DNA of 5,114 bases from JBQTIP01 sp052388025 (lineage in GTDB: Bacteria; Actinomycetota; UBA4738; HRBIN12), in contig JBQTIP010000081.1 of the NCBI GenBank assembly GCA_052388025.1, positions 1 through 5,114 on the forward strand, given 5' to 3'. The notes under the pieces are model-generated. The model worked only from the letters and a program-made list of their open reading frames with translations, ran no database searches and was not told the DNA's origin. This document shows, piece after piece, positions 1 to 5,114 of this stretch (its first letter is position 1; each line of letters opens with the position of its first letter). The translations under genes were made by a program, and so were the position numbers.

Positions 1-478
1 CCGCGTGTCCACGGGTCCGCCGGTCGTGGGACTGCATGGCGACCACAAGTGCGAGGATGGTTGCCGCGCTCTCGGACTCCTCTTGCGCGCGAGGGTCGTC
101 CTTGAGCTTCTCGAGGCGCTCCTCGAGCCGACGAACACTCCCTGCTTCTCTGGCGACGGCGAATCGGGAGGGCGCTCGGTCCGGAAAGATCATCCCGAGC
201 TTGAGCAGCGCGACCAGCGGCAGGAGACGGCGCCCCAGACGCTCGACGACCGCCGCCACCGAGACCGCCATGAGGAGCAGGCCCCCCCACCACGCCACGT
301 GGCCGGACAAGCCCTGTGGTTCGGGCACGAGGGGACGCACGATGAGGGTGGCCGCGATCGACGCGGCGATCGGTACGAGGAAGATCAACAGACGAAGCTC
401 CGTGGCGAGCACGAGGCGAGCGCGCCAGCGGTCCTCGGCGGATCCCAGCGACCGCCCGGCTACCCTAGGTATTTCCAC
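1..478 (-). CDS. Membrane-anchored HD-GYP-type phosphohydrolase, N-terminal part (runs off left edge)
   Basis: The minus strand is open from a GTG at 478-476 to the window edge (159 codons). An in-frame TGA (484-482) lies two codons upstream, so this GTG is the earliest possible start, although no clear Shine-Dalgarno precedes it. Visible parts: a short basic N-terminus; a hydrophobic segment at residues 30-47 (LLIFLVPIAASIAATLIV); a second at about 61-78; a FPDRAPSRF segment (98-106); a charged, coiled-coil-like linker (115-137); then AATILALVVAMQSHDRRTRG and H158. That last stretch matches the opening of HD-GYP domains, where a conserved TxGH precedes the HD metal motif. Family knowledge: HD-GYP proteins hydrolyse cyclic di-GMP or related dinucleotides, and the two TM segments would put the domain on the inner face of the membrane. 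The catalytic HD and GYP motifs lie outside the window, so activity cannot be judged. The C7 run at 282-288 keeps the frame. The fold call is fairly safe; the substrate is inferred. Confidence 0.82.
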   Translation of the reverse strand, partial: MEIPRVAGRSLGSAEDRWRARLVLATELRLLIFLVPIAASIAATLIVRPLVPEPQGLSGHVAWWGGLLLMAVSVAAVVERLGRRLLPLVALLKLGMIFPDRAPSRFAVAREAGSVRRLEERLEKLKDDPRAQEESESAATILALVVAMQSHDRRTRGHA

Positions 479-543
479 GTATCAAGGATCGGCCGGTGGA
501 GGACACGGTGAATCCAACCAACGGGCAAATCCTCCGCCGGCGT

Positions 544-570
544 GGCCTAGGGCCTAAGGCCCGGCCGGCC
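544..570. repeat. GC-rich palindromic patch with a heptamer repeat
   Basis: The divergent gap 479-674 has no convincing gene. Within it three heptamers follow one another (GGCCTAG, GGCCTAA, GGCCCGG), and GGGCCTAAGGCCC at 550-562 is a perfect 6-base inverted repeat around one A, followed by GGCCGGCC at 563-570. It could form a small hairpin or be a protein-binding site. There is no T-run on either strand, so it does not look like an intrinsic terminator. No function is assigned. Confidence 0.4.
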
Positions 571-628
571 TCACCCGCCGACCGAGCATGCCGAGTGGAC
601 GGTATCGACTGATCCGAACCTTCCAGTT

Positions 629-663
629 TCGTTCGGTATGATAGCTGCGTTCATAACGTACGA
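629..663. promoter_or_regulatory. Imperfect inverted repeat, candidate operator of the toxin-antitoxin operon
   Basis: TCGTTCGGTATG (629-640) and CATAACGTACGA (652-663) are inverted repeats matching at 10 of 12 positions. The spacer is 11 bases and the arm centres are 23 bases apart, about two helical turns. The left arm overlaps the -10 box and the right arm ends just before the Shine-Dalgarno. Ribbon-helix-helix antitoxins, alone or with their toxin, typically repress their own operon by binding such paired half-sites over the promoter. That this repeat serves that purpose is inference from position and symmetry. Confidence 0.5.
637..642 (+). promoter_or_regulatory. -10 box (TATGAT) for the toxin-antitoxin operon
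   Basis: TATGAT differs from the TATAAT consensus at one position and lies 32 bases before the antitoxin ATG in otherwise GC-rich sequence. No good -35 hexamer is seen 16-18 bases upstream (around 613-620), nor an extended -10 TGn, so the promoter may be weak or use another sigma factor. It supports a short leader carrying the strong Shine-Dalgarno AGGAGG at 665-670. Confidence 0.5.
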
Positions 664-674
664 GAGGAGGGCCC

Positions 675-902
675 ATGCCTCGCCGCACTATCAACCTGCC
701 GGACAGCGTGGATTCCCTCGTGAGGGCATTGGCGCATGAGGGTGAATCGTTCTCCGCGGCTGTGACTCGACTCATCGAGGCCGGGGCCTCGTCTCTTGGG
801 GGCCGGAGGCGACCGAGCTATGTCGGCTCGGGTGACGGTCCGCGGGATCTCGGCAGGAGGGCTGAGGCTTACCTTGAGAAGCTCGTGTCCAGCCGATCAT
901 GA
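675..902 (+). CDS. vapB: VapB-type antitoxin, ribbon-helix-helix (75 aa)
   Basis: This small protein should bind and neutralise the PIN toxin encoded next to it and repress the shared operon. Residues 3-9 (RRTINLP) look like the DNA-contacting beta strand of a ribbon-helix-helix fold. Residues 10-22 and 26-38 (FSAAVTRLIEAGA) form the two helices, with the usual short turn (G23-S25) between them. The arginine- and proline-rich tail and the final helix (about 57-72) would wrap the toxin. The ATG at 675 is supported by AGGAGG at 665-670, four bases upstream. The TGA stop shares ATGA with the toxin start, which implies translational coupling and a fixed antitoxin:toxin ratio. The length is normal for this class. 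The symbol is by family type only; it is not tied to a specific characterised VapB. Confidence 0.82.
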   Translation: MPRRTINLPDSVDSLVRALAHEGESFSAAVTRLIEAGASSLGGRRRPSYVGSGDGPRDLGRRAEAYLEKLVSSRS

Positions 903-1336
903 AGGTCCTGGCCGATACCGGACCTCTGGTCGCGGCGGCGAATCGCCGAGACAGGGCAAACCAGATCGCGGCCTCGCTCGTCACCGCCCTTGGACGCGAC
1001 CTGATCGTGTTGGAGCCGGTCCTTGTGGAGACGGACCAGCTGCTGAGGGCGAGGGTCGGTGCGGAATCGGCCCGCTTGTTCCTCTCATCGATAGTCAGCG
1101 GCGAGCACGAAGCGGCGTTCCTAACCCCGGGCTTACTGAGGAGGGCTGTCGAGATCGACGCTCGCTTCTCCGATCTCAACCTCGGGCTGGCTGACGCGTC
1201 GATCATGGCGTATGGGGATCGACACGATCTGCCCATACTGACGTTCGACTTCGAAGACTTCAGGGCGGCTCCGCCTCCTAGGGGGTTCTGGCGCTTGATC
1301 GTCGACGAGGCGAGGTACCGGGAGGCGACTGAGTAG
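899..1336 (+). CDS. vapC: VapC-type toxin, PIN-domain ribonuclease (145 aa)
   Basis: This is a PIN-domain protein with all expected acidic positions. D6 sits in the N-terminal strand (VLADTGPLVA), E44 in PVLVETDQLL, D99 in LGLADASIMA, and D117 in ILTFDFEDF, with D120 nearby. These residues bind Mg2+ or Mn2+ in VapC nucleases, which cleave tRNA, rRNA or other RNA and stop translation until the cognate antitoxin inhibits them. The size is typical. The start ATG overlaps the antitoxin stop (ATGA) and has no Shine-Dalgarno of its own, so translation probably depends on ribosomes leaving the antitoxin. The intact catalytic set argues for a working toxin. The RNA target cannot be read from sequence. 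A Mut7-C or other non-TA PIN protein is unlikely given the paired ribbon-helix-helix gene. Confidence 0.88.
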   Translation: MKVLADTGPLVAAANRRDRANQIAASLVTALGRDLIVLEPVLVETDQLLRARVGAESARLFLSSIVSGEHEAAFLTPGLLRRAVEIDARFSDLNLGLADASIMAYGDRHDLPILTFDFEDFRAAPPPRGFWRLIVDEARYREATE

Positions 1337-1358
1337 CCAGGCGACGTACCCTGGTTTG

Positions 1359-3287
1359 GTGCGAATCCGCTATTCGCAGTGGGACGGCACCCAGGAGCCC
1401 TTTGGCCCCGAGATCGCGGCGGGGGATCTACTTGAGGAGATGTCCGAGGACCTCCTGTCGGGTGCCGGGGCGCAGGGCGCACTCTCGCGACTGCTGCGGC
1501 GGGGTATGCAGGGGCGCTTCTCCGGGCTCGACGCGCTACGCGCCCGCCTGCGCGAAGCCCGCCTCTCCGAGCAAGCGAACCTGAACCTCCAAGGGCCTCT
1601 TCAAGAGGTCCGGGAGCGGCTCGACGAGATCATCGACCGAGAGCGCTCGACGCTCTCGTTCAAGGCCGAGGACAACGCGCGGATGCGGGAGGCGTTCCTC
1701 GACGCACTGCCGCCAGACGCTCCGGGGAAGATCCGGGAGCTGACCGAGTACCGGTTCGTCGACCAGCAGGCGCAGCGCGAGTTCGACGAGCTGATGGAAT
1801 CGCTGCGGGAGCAGGTGATGGGCGCCTATTTCCGGAACATGGCCCAGGGGCTCCGGAACCTCTCGCCCGAAGAGCTTCAGCGGTTCAAGGACATGCTCGC
1901 CGAGCTGAACCACATGATCGAGCAGCGCGACCGCGGCGAGCCGTACGACTTCGAGGGGTTCATGCAGCGGCACGGCGACCTCTTTCCCGACAACCCCAGG
2001 ACGCTGGAGGAGCTGCTCGAGGGGATGGCCCGCCGCATGGCCGCGCTGAGCCGGCTGATGGCGTCGCTCTCGCCGGAGCAGCGCGCGGAGCTGCAGGCAT
2101 TGGCCGAGCAGGTGATGTCCGACATGGATCTGGCGTTCGAGGTCGACCGGCTGGGATCGAATCTCGCCGGGATGTTCCCCGACATGCCATGGGGGGAGCC
2201 GTCGCTTGCCGCGGGCGACGACGCCATGCCGCTTTCTGCCACCGTCGACGCGATGGAGCGGCTCCACGACTACGAGGATCTGGACCGCTCGATGCGCGGC
2301 GACTACGCAGGAGCGTCTCTCGAGGATGTCGACGAGGATGCGCTTCGGCGGACGCTCGGTGAGACCGCAGCCCGCGACCTCCGGCGTCTGAAGGAGGTGG
2401 AGCGAGCCCTCGAGCAGGCCGGGCTGGTCTCGAGGCGCGGCGGCCGCCTGGAGGTCACCCCGAAGGGCGCGAGGCGACTCGGGGAGCGCGCGCTCGTGAA
2501 GGTGTTCGAGAAGCTCCGGCAGGATCGCGAGGGCACGCACGAGGCGCGCGAGGCTGGGGGTCTGGCGGAGCCGACCGGTGCGACCCGTCCCTGGCAGTTC
2601 GGGGACAGCGGCCAGATCGCGGTGCAGCGCACGGTGTTCAACGCGATCGCGCGTCGGGGCGTTGGAGAGACCGTTCGCCTCGAGCCCGACGACTTCGAGA
2701 TGGTGGAAGCGGAGCAGCGCACCGAGGCCGCGACCGCGCTGTTGCTAGACCTGTCGTTCTCGATGCCGCTTCGCGGGCACTTCGTTCACGCGAAGAAGAT
2801 GGCGCTCGCACTCCACGCGCTCATCGAGGGACGATACCCGCACGACAGGCTGTACCTGATCGGCTTCTCGGACTACGCGAGGAGGATGGAGCCACAGGAC
2901 CTGACGGCCGCGGGGTGGGAGCGAGTGTACGGCACCAACATGCAGCACGCGTTCAACCTCGCCGGCCGGCTGCTCGCGCAGCACCCGCGAGCCACGCGCC
3001 AGGTCATCATGGTGACGGACGGTGAGCCGACCGCGCACCTGGAGGGTGAGGAGGTCTTCTTCTCCTGGCCGCCGGTCCCGGAGACGATCCGGCTGACGCT
3101 TTCGGAGGCCCTGCGCCTCGCCAGGGCCGGCGTGACGCTGAACGTGTTCATGCTTGAGGACTCACCCGGACTGATCCGCTTCATGGAACGGCTCGCCCGT
3201 CTGACGTCCGGCCGCGTGTTCCTCATGGACGACCGAGACCTCGGCGACTTCGTCGTCCGCGACTACGTCGCCCGGCGCGAGCGGTAG
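1359..3287 (+). CDS. Large vWA-domain protein of the CoxE/COG4867 type (642 aa)
   Basis: The first ~450 residues are mostly charged helices, including a segment resembling a winged helix (about 338-380, ending in the LEVTPKGARRLG turn). A vWA domain follows from about 452 to the end. Its metal-ion-dependent adhesion site is complete: D464, S466 and S468 in DLSFS, T526 in YGTNMQ, and D554 in VTDGEPT. From memory it resembles the actinobacterial family that includes M. tuberculosis Rv0959, which sits beside a Mg-chelatase-like AAA ATPase. In such pairs the vWA subunit is thought to act as adaptor or co-chaperone for the ATPase. No signal peptide or TM segment is seen, so it is cytoplasmic. No ATPase lies in this window; the PIN toxin gene ends 22 bases upstream, so co-transcription is possible. 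The start is either TTG 1356 or GTG 1359; GTG is chosen because it gives MRIRYSQWDGTQEP. Neither has a clear Shine-Dalgarno. The domain call is strong, but the role is not known. Confidence 0.85.
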   Translation: MRIRYSQWDGTQEPFGPEIAAGDLLEEMSEDLLSGAGAQGALSRLLRRGMQGRFSGLDALRARLREARLSEQANLNLQGPLQEVRERLDEIIDRERSTLSFKAEDNARMREAFLDALPPDAPGKIRELTEYRFVDQQAQREFDELMESLREQVMGAYFRNMAQGLRNLSPEELQRFKDMLAELNHMIEQRDRGEPYDFEGFMQRHGDLFPDNPRTLEELLEGMARRMAALSRLMASLSPEQRAELQALAEQVMSDMDLAFEVDRLGSNLAGMFPDMPWGEPSLAAGDDAMPLSATVDAMERLHDYEDLDRSMRGDYAGASLEDVDEDALRRTLGETAARDLRRLKEVERALEQAGLVSRRGGRLEVTPKGARRLGERALVKVFEKLRQDREGTHEAREAGGLAEPTGATRPWQFGDSGQIAVQRTVFNAIARRGVGETVRLEPDDFEMVEAEQRTEAATALLLDLSFSMPLRGHFVHAKKMALALHALIEGRYPHDRLYLIGFSDYARRMEPQDLTAAGWERVYGTNMQHAFNLAGRLLAQHPRATRQVIMVTDGEPTAHLEGEEVFFSWPPVPETIRLTLSEALRLARAGVTLNVFMLEDSPGLIRFMERLARLTSGRVFLMDDRDLGDFVVRDYVARRER

Positions 3288-3308
3288 CACGCGCTCCAGG
3301 TTGTCGAT

Positions 3309-3337
3309 TTGTCCGCTGACCCCTCACCGGCCATAAT
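3309..3337 (+). promoter_or_regulatory. Sigma-A-like promoter for the RTX protein, probably leaderless
   Basis: TTGTCC (3309-3314, 4 of 6 to TTGACA) and CATAAT (3332-3337, 5 of 6 to TATAAT) are separated by exactly 17 bases. The -10 box ends 9 bases before the GTG start at 3347, so transcription should begin at about 3344-3347, on or next to the start codon. This agrees with the absence of a Shine-Dalgarno upstream of the GTG. Leaderless mRNAs with exactly this spacing are common in actinobacteria. Confidence 0.62.
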
Positions 3338-3354
3338 CCGCGGACAGTGAGGGG
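3310..3354. repeat. Two interleaved perfect inverted repeats around the RTX promoter and start codon
   Basis: TGTCCGC (3310-3316) pairs with GCGGACA (3340-3346), and CCCCTCAC (3320-3327) pairs with GTGAGGGG (3347-3354). The order is A-B-A'-B', so the repeats cross rather than nest. The first A arm overlaps the -35 hexamer, A' covers the predicted transcription start, and B' contains the GTG start codon. They could be operator half-sites. On a read-through transcript from the vWA gene they could instead form alternative hairpins or a pseudoknot that hides the start. There is no T-run, so an intrinsic terminator for the vWA gene is not supported. Confidence 0.5.
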
Positions 3355-4405
3355 GATCATATCCAGACGCCATCGAGGTGCGGCCATCGGCTTCGCCGTC
3401 GTCCTCGGCGGAGCGTTGCTCGGCCCTCTTCCCGCTGCGCTGGCTCTCCAGAGCTGCGACGGCCAAGGGGTGACGATCCAAGGCACCCCCGGAGACGACC
3501 TGCTGCGCGGGACGAACAGGAGAGATGTCATCCACGGAGGGCGCGGTCGCGACACCATCTTCGGGCTCGGCGGGAACGACGTCATCTGCACCGGACCCGG
3601 CGGAGGTACCGTCGACGGGGGACCCGGGAACGACCGCATCCTGGGCGGATCCGAGTTCGACACCCTGAACGGGGGCACGGGCGACGACGTGCTCTTCGGG
3701 GCCGGGCAGAACGACGTCCTCGCCGGCCAGGGCGGCGACGACCGGATCTTCGCGGGCGAGGGGCACGACGTCATCGAAGGCAACGCCGGCGACGACTTCG
3801 AACTCCGCGGCGAGGGAGGTATCGACGACATCTTCGGCGGCCGGGGTTCGGACAAGCTGTACGGCGGTGCCGACAACGACCCTCTCTTCGGCGGTAGCGG
3901 GAACGATGAGCTCCACGGAGATGCAGGCGACGACGTCCTGGCTGCCGGCCCGGGCGAGGATTCCGCGTTCGGCGGGGACGGGAACGACGCCCTCGACGGT
4001 CAGGCGGGCGCCGATCATCTCGTCGGAGAGGCGGGGAACGACATCATCGACGGGAACGACGCTGACATCACCGCTGCTGAGGACGACTACTTGGACGGGG
4101 GCCCAGGGCTCGATACGCTCGAGGGGAGAGGCGGGAACGACTCCATCTTGGGTGGTGAGGATCGGGACCTCATGTCCGGCGGTGACGGCGACGACACGCT
4201 TGAAGGAGAGGCCGGCGACGACGACATCAACGGCAACGCGGGCAACGATACCCTGAGGGGCGCGGAAGGGGACGACTCCCTCGACGGCGGCGACGGCAAT
4301 GACTTTCTCGACGGCGGAGACGGGACGGACGGGCTTTCCGGCGGTGACGGCGACGACACATGCATCAATGGAGAGACGGTCATCTTCTGTGAGCACCCGC
4401 CGTAA
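3347..4405 (+). CDS. Secreted RTX-type calcium-binding repeat protein (352 aa)
   Basis: The protein opens with a Sec-type signal peptide: basic ISRRHRG, a hydrophobic core at residues 12-26, and a likely cut after ALA (A33|L34). The mature chain is almost entirely about 30 nonapeptides of the GGxGxDxLx type (46-338), which fold into a parallel beta-roll binding Ca2+ between turns. Cysteines cap both ends: C37 just before the repeats and C81 in unit four, then C339 and C348 in the tail; two disulfides are plausible. One unit has ten residues (145-154), and there is an irregular 15-residue stretch at 236-250. No protease, lipase or other catalytic domain is present, and there is no type I secretion tail. 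Sec export suits a monoderm cell. It is very acidic. A surface or matrix structural role, or calcium sequestration, is inference. The GTG start is the only one that includes the whole signal peptide and fits the promoter spacing. Confidence 0.87.
   Translation: MRGIISRRHRGAAIGFAVVLGGALLGPLPAALALQSCDGQGVTIQGTPGDDLLRGTNRRDVIHGGRGRDTIFGLGGNDVICTGPGGGTVDGGPGNDRILGGSEFDTLNGGTGDDVLFGAGQNDVLAGQGGDDRIFAGEGHDVIEGNAGDDFELRGEGGIDDIFGGRGSDKLYGGADNDPLFGGSGNDELHGDAGDDVLAAGPGEDSAFGGDGNDALDGQAGADHLVGEAGNDIIDGNDADITAAEDDYLDGGPGLDTLEGRGGNDSILGGEDRDLMSGGDGDDTLEGEAGDDDINGNAGNDTLRGAEGDDSLDGGDGNDFLDGGDGTDGLSGGDGDDTCINGETVIFCEHPP
3482..4360 (+). repeat. RTX nonapeptide-coding tandem repeat (27-base period)
   Basis: About 30 copies of a degenerate 27-base unit encode GGxGxDxLx, with conserved GGC/GGG Gly codons and GAC Asp codons. 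Period breaks occur at 3779-3808 (a 30-base unit, one extra codon) and at 4052-4096 (a 45-base unit encoding GNDADITAAEDDYLD). Between them and after 4096 the register is regular. Copies near the 3' end (about 4178-4360) are closest to one another and most Asp-rich, which suggests more recent duplication there. Confidence 0.85.
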
Positions 4406-4465
4406 GCCGGTCTCCCGACAGTTGTGCAAGCGAGGAAGCGTTACGGTTCTTGGTCCCGACAGGCG
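4406..4465. other. Convergent intergenic spacer with short repeats
   Basis: This gap separates the ends of the RTX gene (plus) and the methyltransferase gene (minus). It contains a 9-base direct repeat TCCCGACAG (4413-4421 and 4454-4462). It also has a long-range inverted pair, CCGTAA (4400-4405, ending in the RTX stop) with TTACGG (4441-4446). Neither is followed by a T-run. No convincing intrinsic terminator is seen on either strand, so termination may be Rho-dependent. Confidence 0.4.
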
Positions 4466-5114
4466 TCAGCTCGGGCCCGTATCCCACCACAGGGTGACGG
4501 CGGTCTGCTCGGCAGGCCCGGCCGACCATAGGCCACGGCGCTCGGCCGGGCGGTCGCCGAGCGCCTCGACGATCTCGTCTTCACGGTCGGGCCAAAGGCA
4601 CAGGCGCCTGCGGATAAGCGCCACCGCGTCCTCGCGCCGCTCGAACCCTGAGCCACGCGAATCGCGAATCTGGTCCTCGCGCTGGACGTCGAGCGCCAGC
4701 TCTCGCAGCGCCGCCTCGGCGTCGTTCGCGGTCGGGTCCTCGGGTCGCTCGAGCCCGTGGAACCGCAGCCAAAGGTCGTCCATCCAGGATCAGGGGTGCC
4801 GGCCGGTGATCTCGATGACCACGCGCCGTCGGGCGTGTTCGTCGAGTGCCTGGGCGAAAGGCCCGAGGCGGGGAACGTTGTAGAGGACGTGGTGGCAGAC
4901 GACCACGTCCACCGTCGGAGCGAGAGGCGCGATCTCGGGCCAGTTGCCGCGGAGCGCCTCCGCCCGGACCCCGCGGGCCCGGGCCGCACCCCGGAACTCG
5001 TCGAGCATCCCCTCGGACTGGTCCACCCCGACGATGAGCGACGCCAGGTCGGCGAGCGGAAGCGACGCGGCGCCCCCGCCGACGCCGACATCCAGCACGG
5101 TCCCGCCCGCTGGT
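4466..5114 (-). pseudogene. Class I SAM-dependent methyltransferase, interrupted by one in-frame TGA (5' end beyond right edge)
   Basis: The minus strand reads in a single frame from the right edge to a TGA at 4468-4466, broken only by a TGA at 4792-4790. The N-terminal 107 codons carry methyltransferase motif I (LDVGVGGGAASLPLA, the SAM-binding loop), motif II (IVGVDQSEGML, with the acidic residue for the SAM ribose), motif IV (VDVVVCHHVLYNVP), and the strand VVIEITGRHP. The 107 codons after the stop continue naturally (SWMDDLWLRFHGLERP to TLWWDTGPS), with no further stop or frameshift. The substrate is unknown. The true start lies outside the window; the GTG at 5098-5096 is only the valine of motif I. 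Explanations are a recent nonsense mutation, a sequencing error, or restart at the ATG 4783-4781, which lies seven bases after the TGA but lacks a Shine-Dalgarno. TGA is a normal stop for the antitoxin gene here, so a reassigned code is unlikely. Confidence 0.8.

Noticed and set aside
282..288. C7 run, suspected frameshift in the HD-GYP gene
   Set aside because: Codon-by-codon reading through the run stays in frame (TGG TGG GGG GGC CTG on the minus strand) and gives a continuous TM segment.
5..557. Two plus-strand open frames in the first 560 bases
   Set aside because: Both are Arg/Ser/His-rich shadows of the HD-GYP gene, whose minus-strand reading shows two TM segments and a recognisable domain start.
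464..1282. Three CCTAGG sites (464, 546, 1277) clustered around the toxin-antitoxin region
   Set aside because: CTAG is often under-represented in bacteria, but three copies with no shared context are too few to suggest a functional or transferred segment.
1337..1354. CCAGG...CCTGG inverted repeat after the toxin stop as an intrinsic terminator
   Set aside because: The stem is only five base pairs with an eight-base loop, and the following sequence (TTTGGTG) is a very short T-run already at the next start codon.
772..1482. 236-codon minus-strand open frame opposite the toxin-antitoxin pair
   Set aside because: It has low-complexity Ser/Arg/Pro content and no domain, and it overlaps three better-supported plus-strand genes.
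1536..2540. 334-codon minus-strand open frame opposite the vWA gene
   Set aside because: Its Leu/Arg/His-rich composition is typical of the antisense of a GC-rich helical protein. The plus strand encodes a full-length product with an intact MIDAS.
3263..4429. 388-codon open frame on the minus strand across the RTX gene, longer than the sense gene
   Set aside because: It is a mirror of the 27-base repeat: regular GGC/GAC codons leave the opposite frame free of stops. The product is a low-complexity Val/Ala-rich string with no recognisable domain or signal peptide, while the plus strand has a signal peptide, RTX motifs and a promoter.
4441..5091. 216-codon minus-strand open frame spanning the methyltransferase without a stop
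   Set aside because: It is in a different frame and gives an Arg/Ser/Thr-rich product with no motifs. The correct frame contains SAM-binding motifs on both sides of the TGA.

Overview
The window is high-GC DNA with dense gene packing, GTG/TTG starts and several protein types common in Actinomycetota: a membrane-anchored HD-GYP protein with a FPDRAPSRF segment, a CoxE/COG4867-like vWA protein, and a Sec-exported RTX-repeat protein with cysteine-flanked repeats. An uncultured or environmental actinobacterium is the best guess; nothing fixes the genus. No rRNA, tRNA, CRISPR array, insertion sequence or phage gene is visible.

Layout. From the left edge to 478, on the minus strand, lies the N-terminal part of a two-TM HD-GYP-type phosphodiesterase that runs out of the window. 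A divergent 196-base intergenic region (479-674) holds a GC-rich palindromic patch and, next to the next gene, a -10 box overlapped by an imperfect inverted repeat. On the plus strand follow a ribbon-helix-helix antitoxin (675-902) and a PIN-domain toxin (899-1336), overlapping by ATGA, a VapBC-type toxin-antitoxin pair. Only 22 bases after the toxin stop begins a 642-residue protein with a C-terminal vWA domain and intact MIDAS (1359-3287). A 59-base gap carries a good sigma-A-like promoter that predicts a leaderless GTG-initiated mRNA for a 352-residue secreted RTX calcium-binding-repeat protein (3347-4405). After a 60-base convergent gap, the minus strand holds a class I SAM-dependent methyltransferase (4466 to the right edge), open in one frame except for a single internal TGA.

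How they fit together. Only the toxin-antitoxin pair is clearly a functional unit. The vWA gene may be read from the same transcript, but members of this family usually sit beside a Mg-chelatase/MoxR-type AAA ATPase, and none is here; the TA pair occupies the place where such a partner might be expected. The RTX gene appears to have its own promoter. The HD-GYP and methyltransferase genes are independent neighbours. Most of the window is ordinary accessory or house-keeping content. The points most worth a second look are the nonsense-interrupted methyltransferase, the candidate TA operator, and the interleaved inverted repeats around the RTX start.
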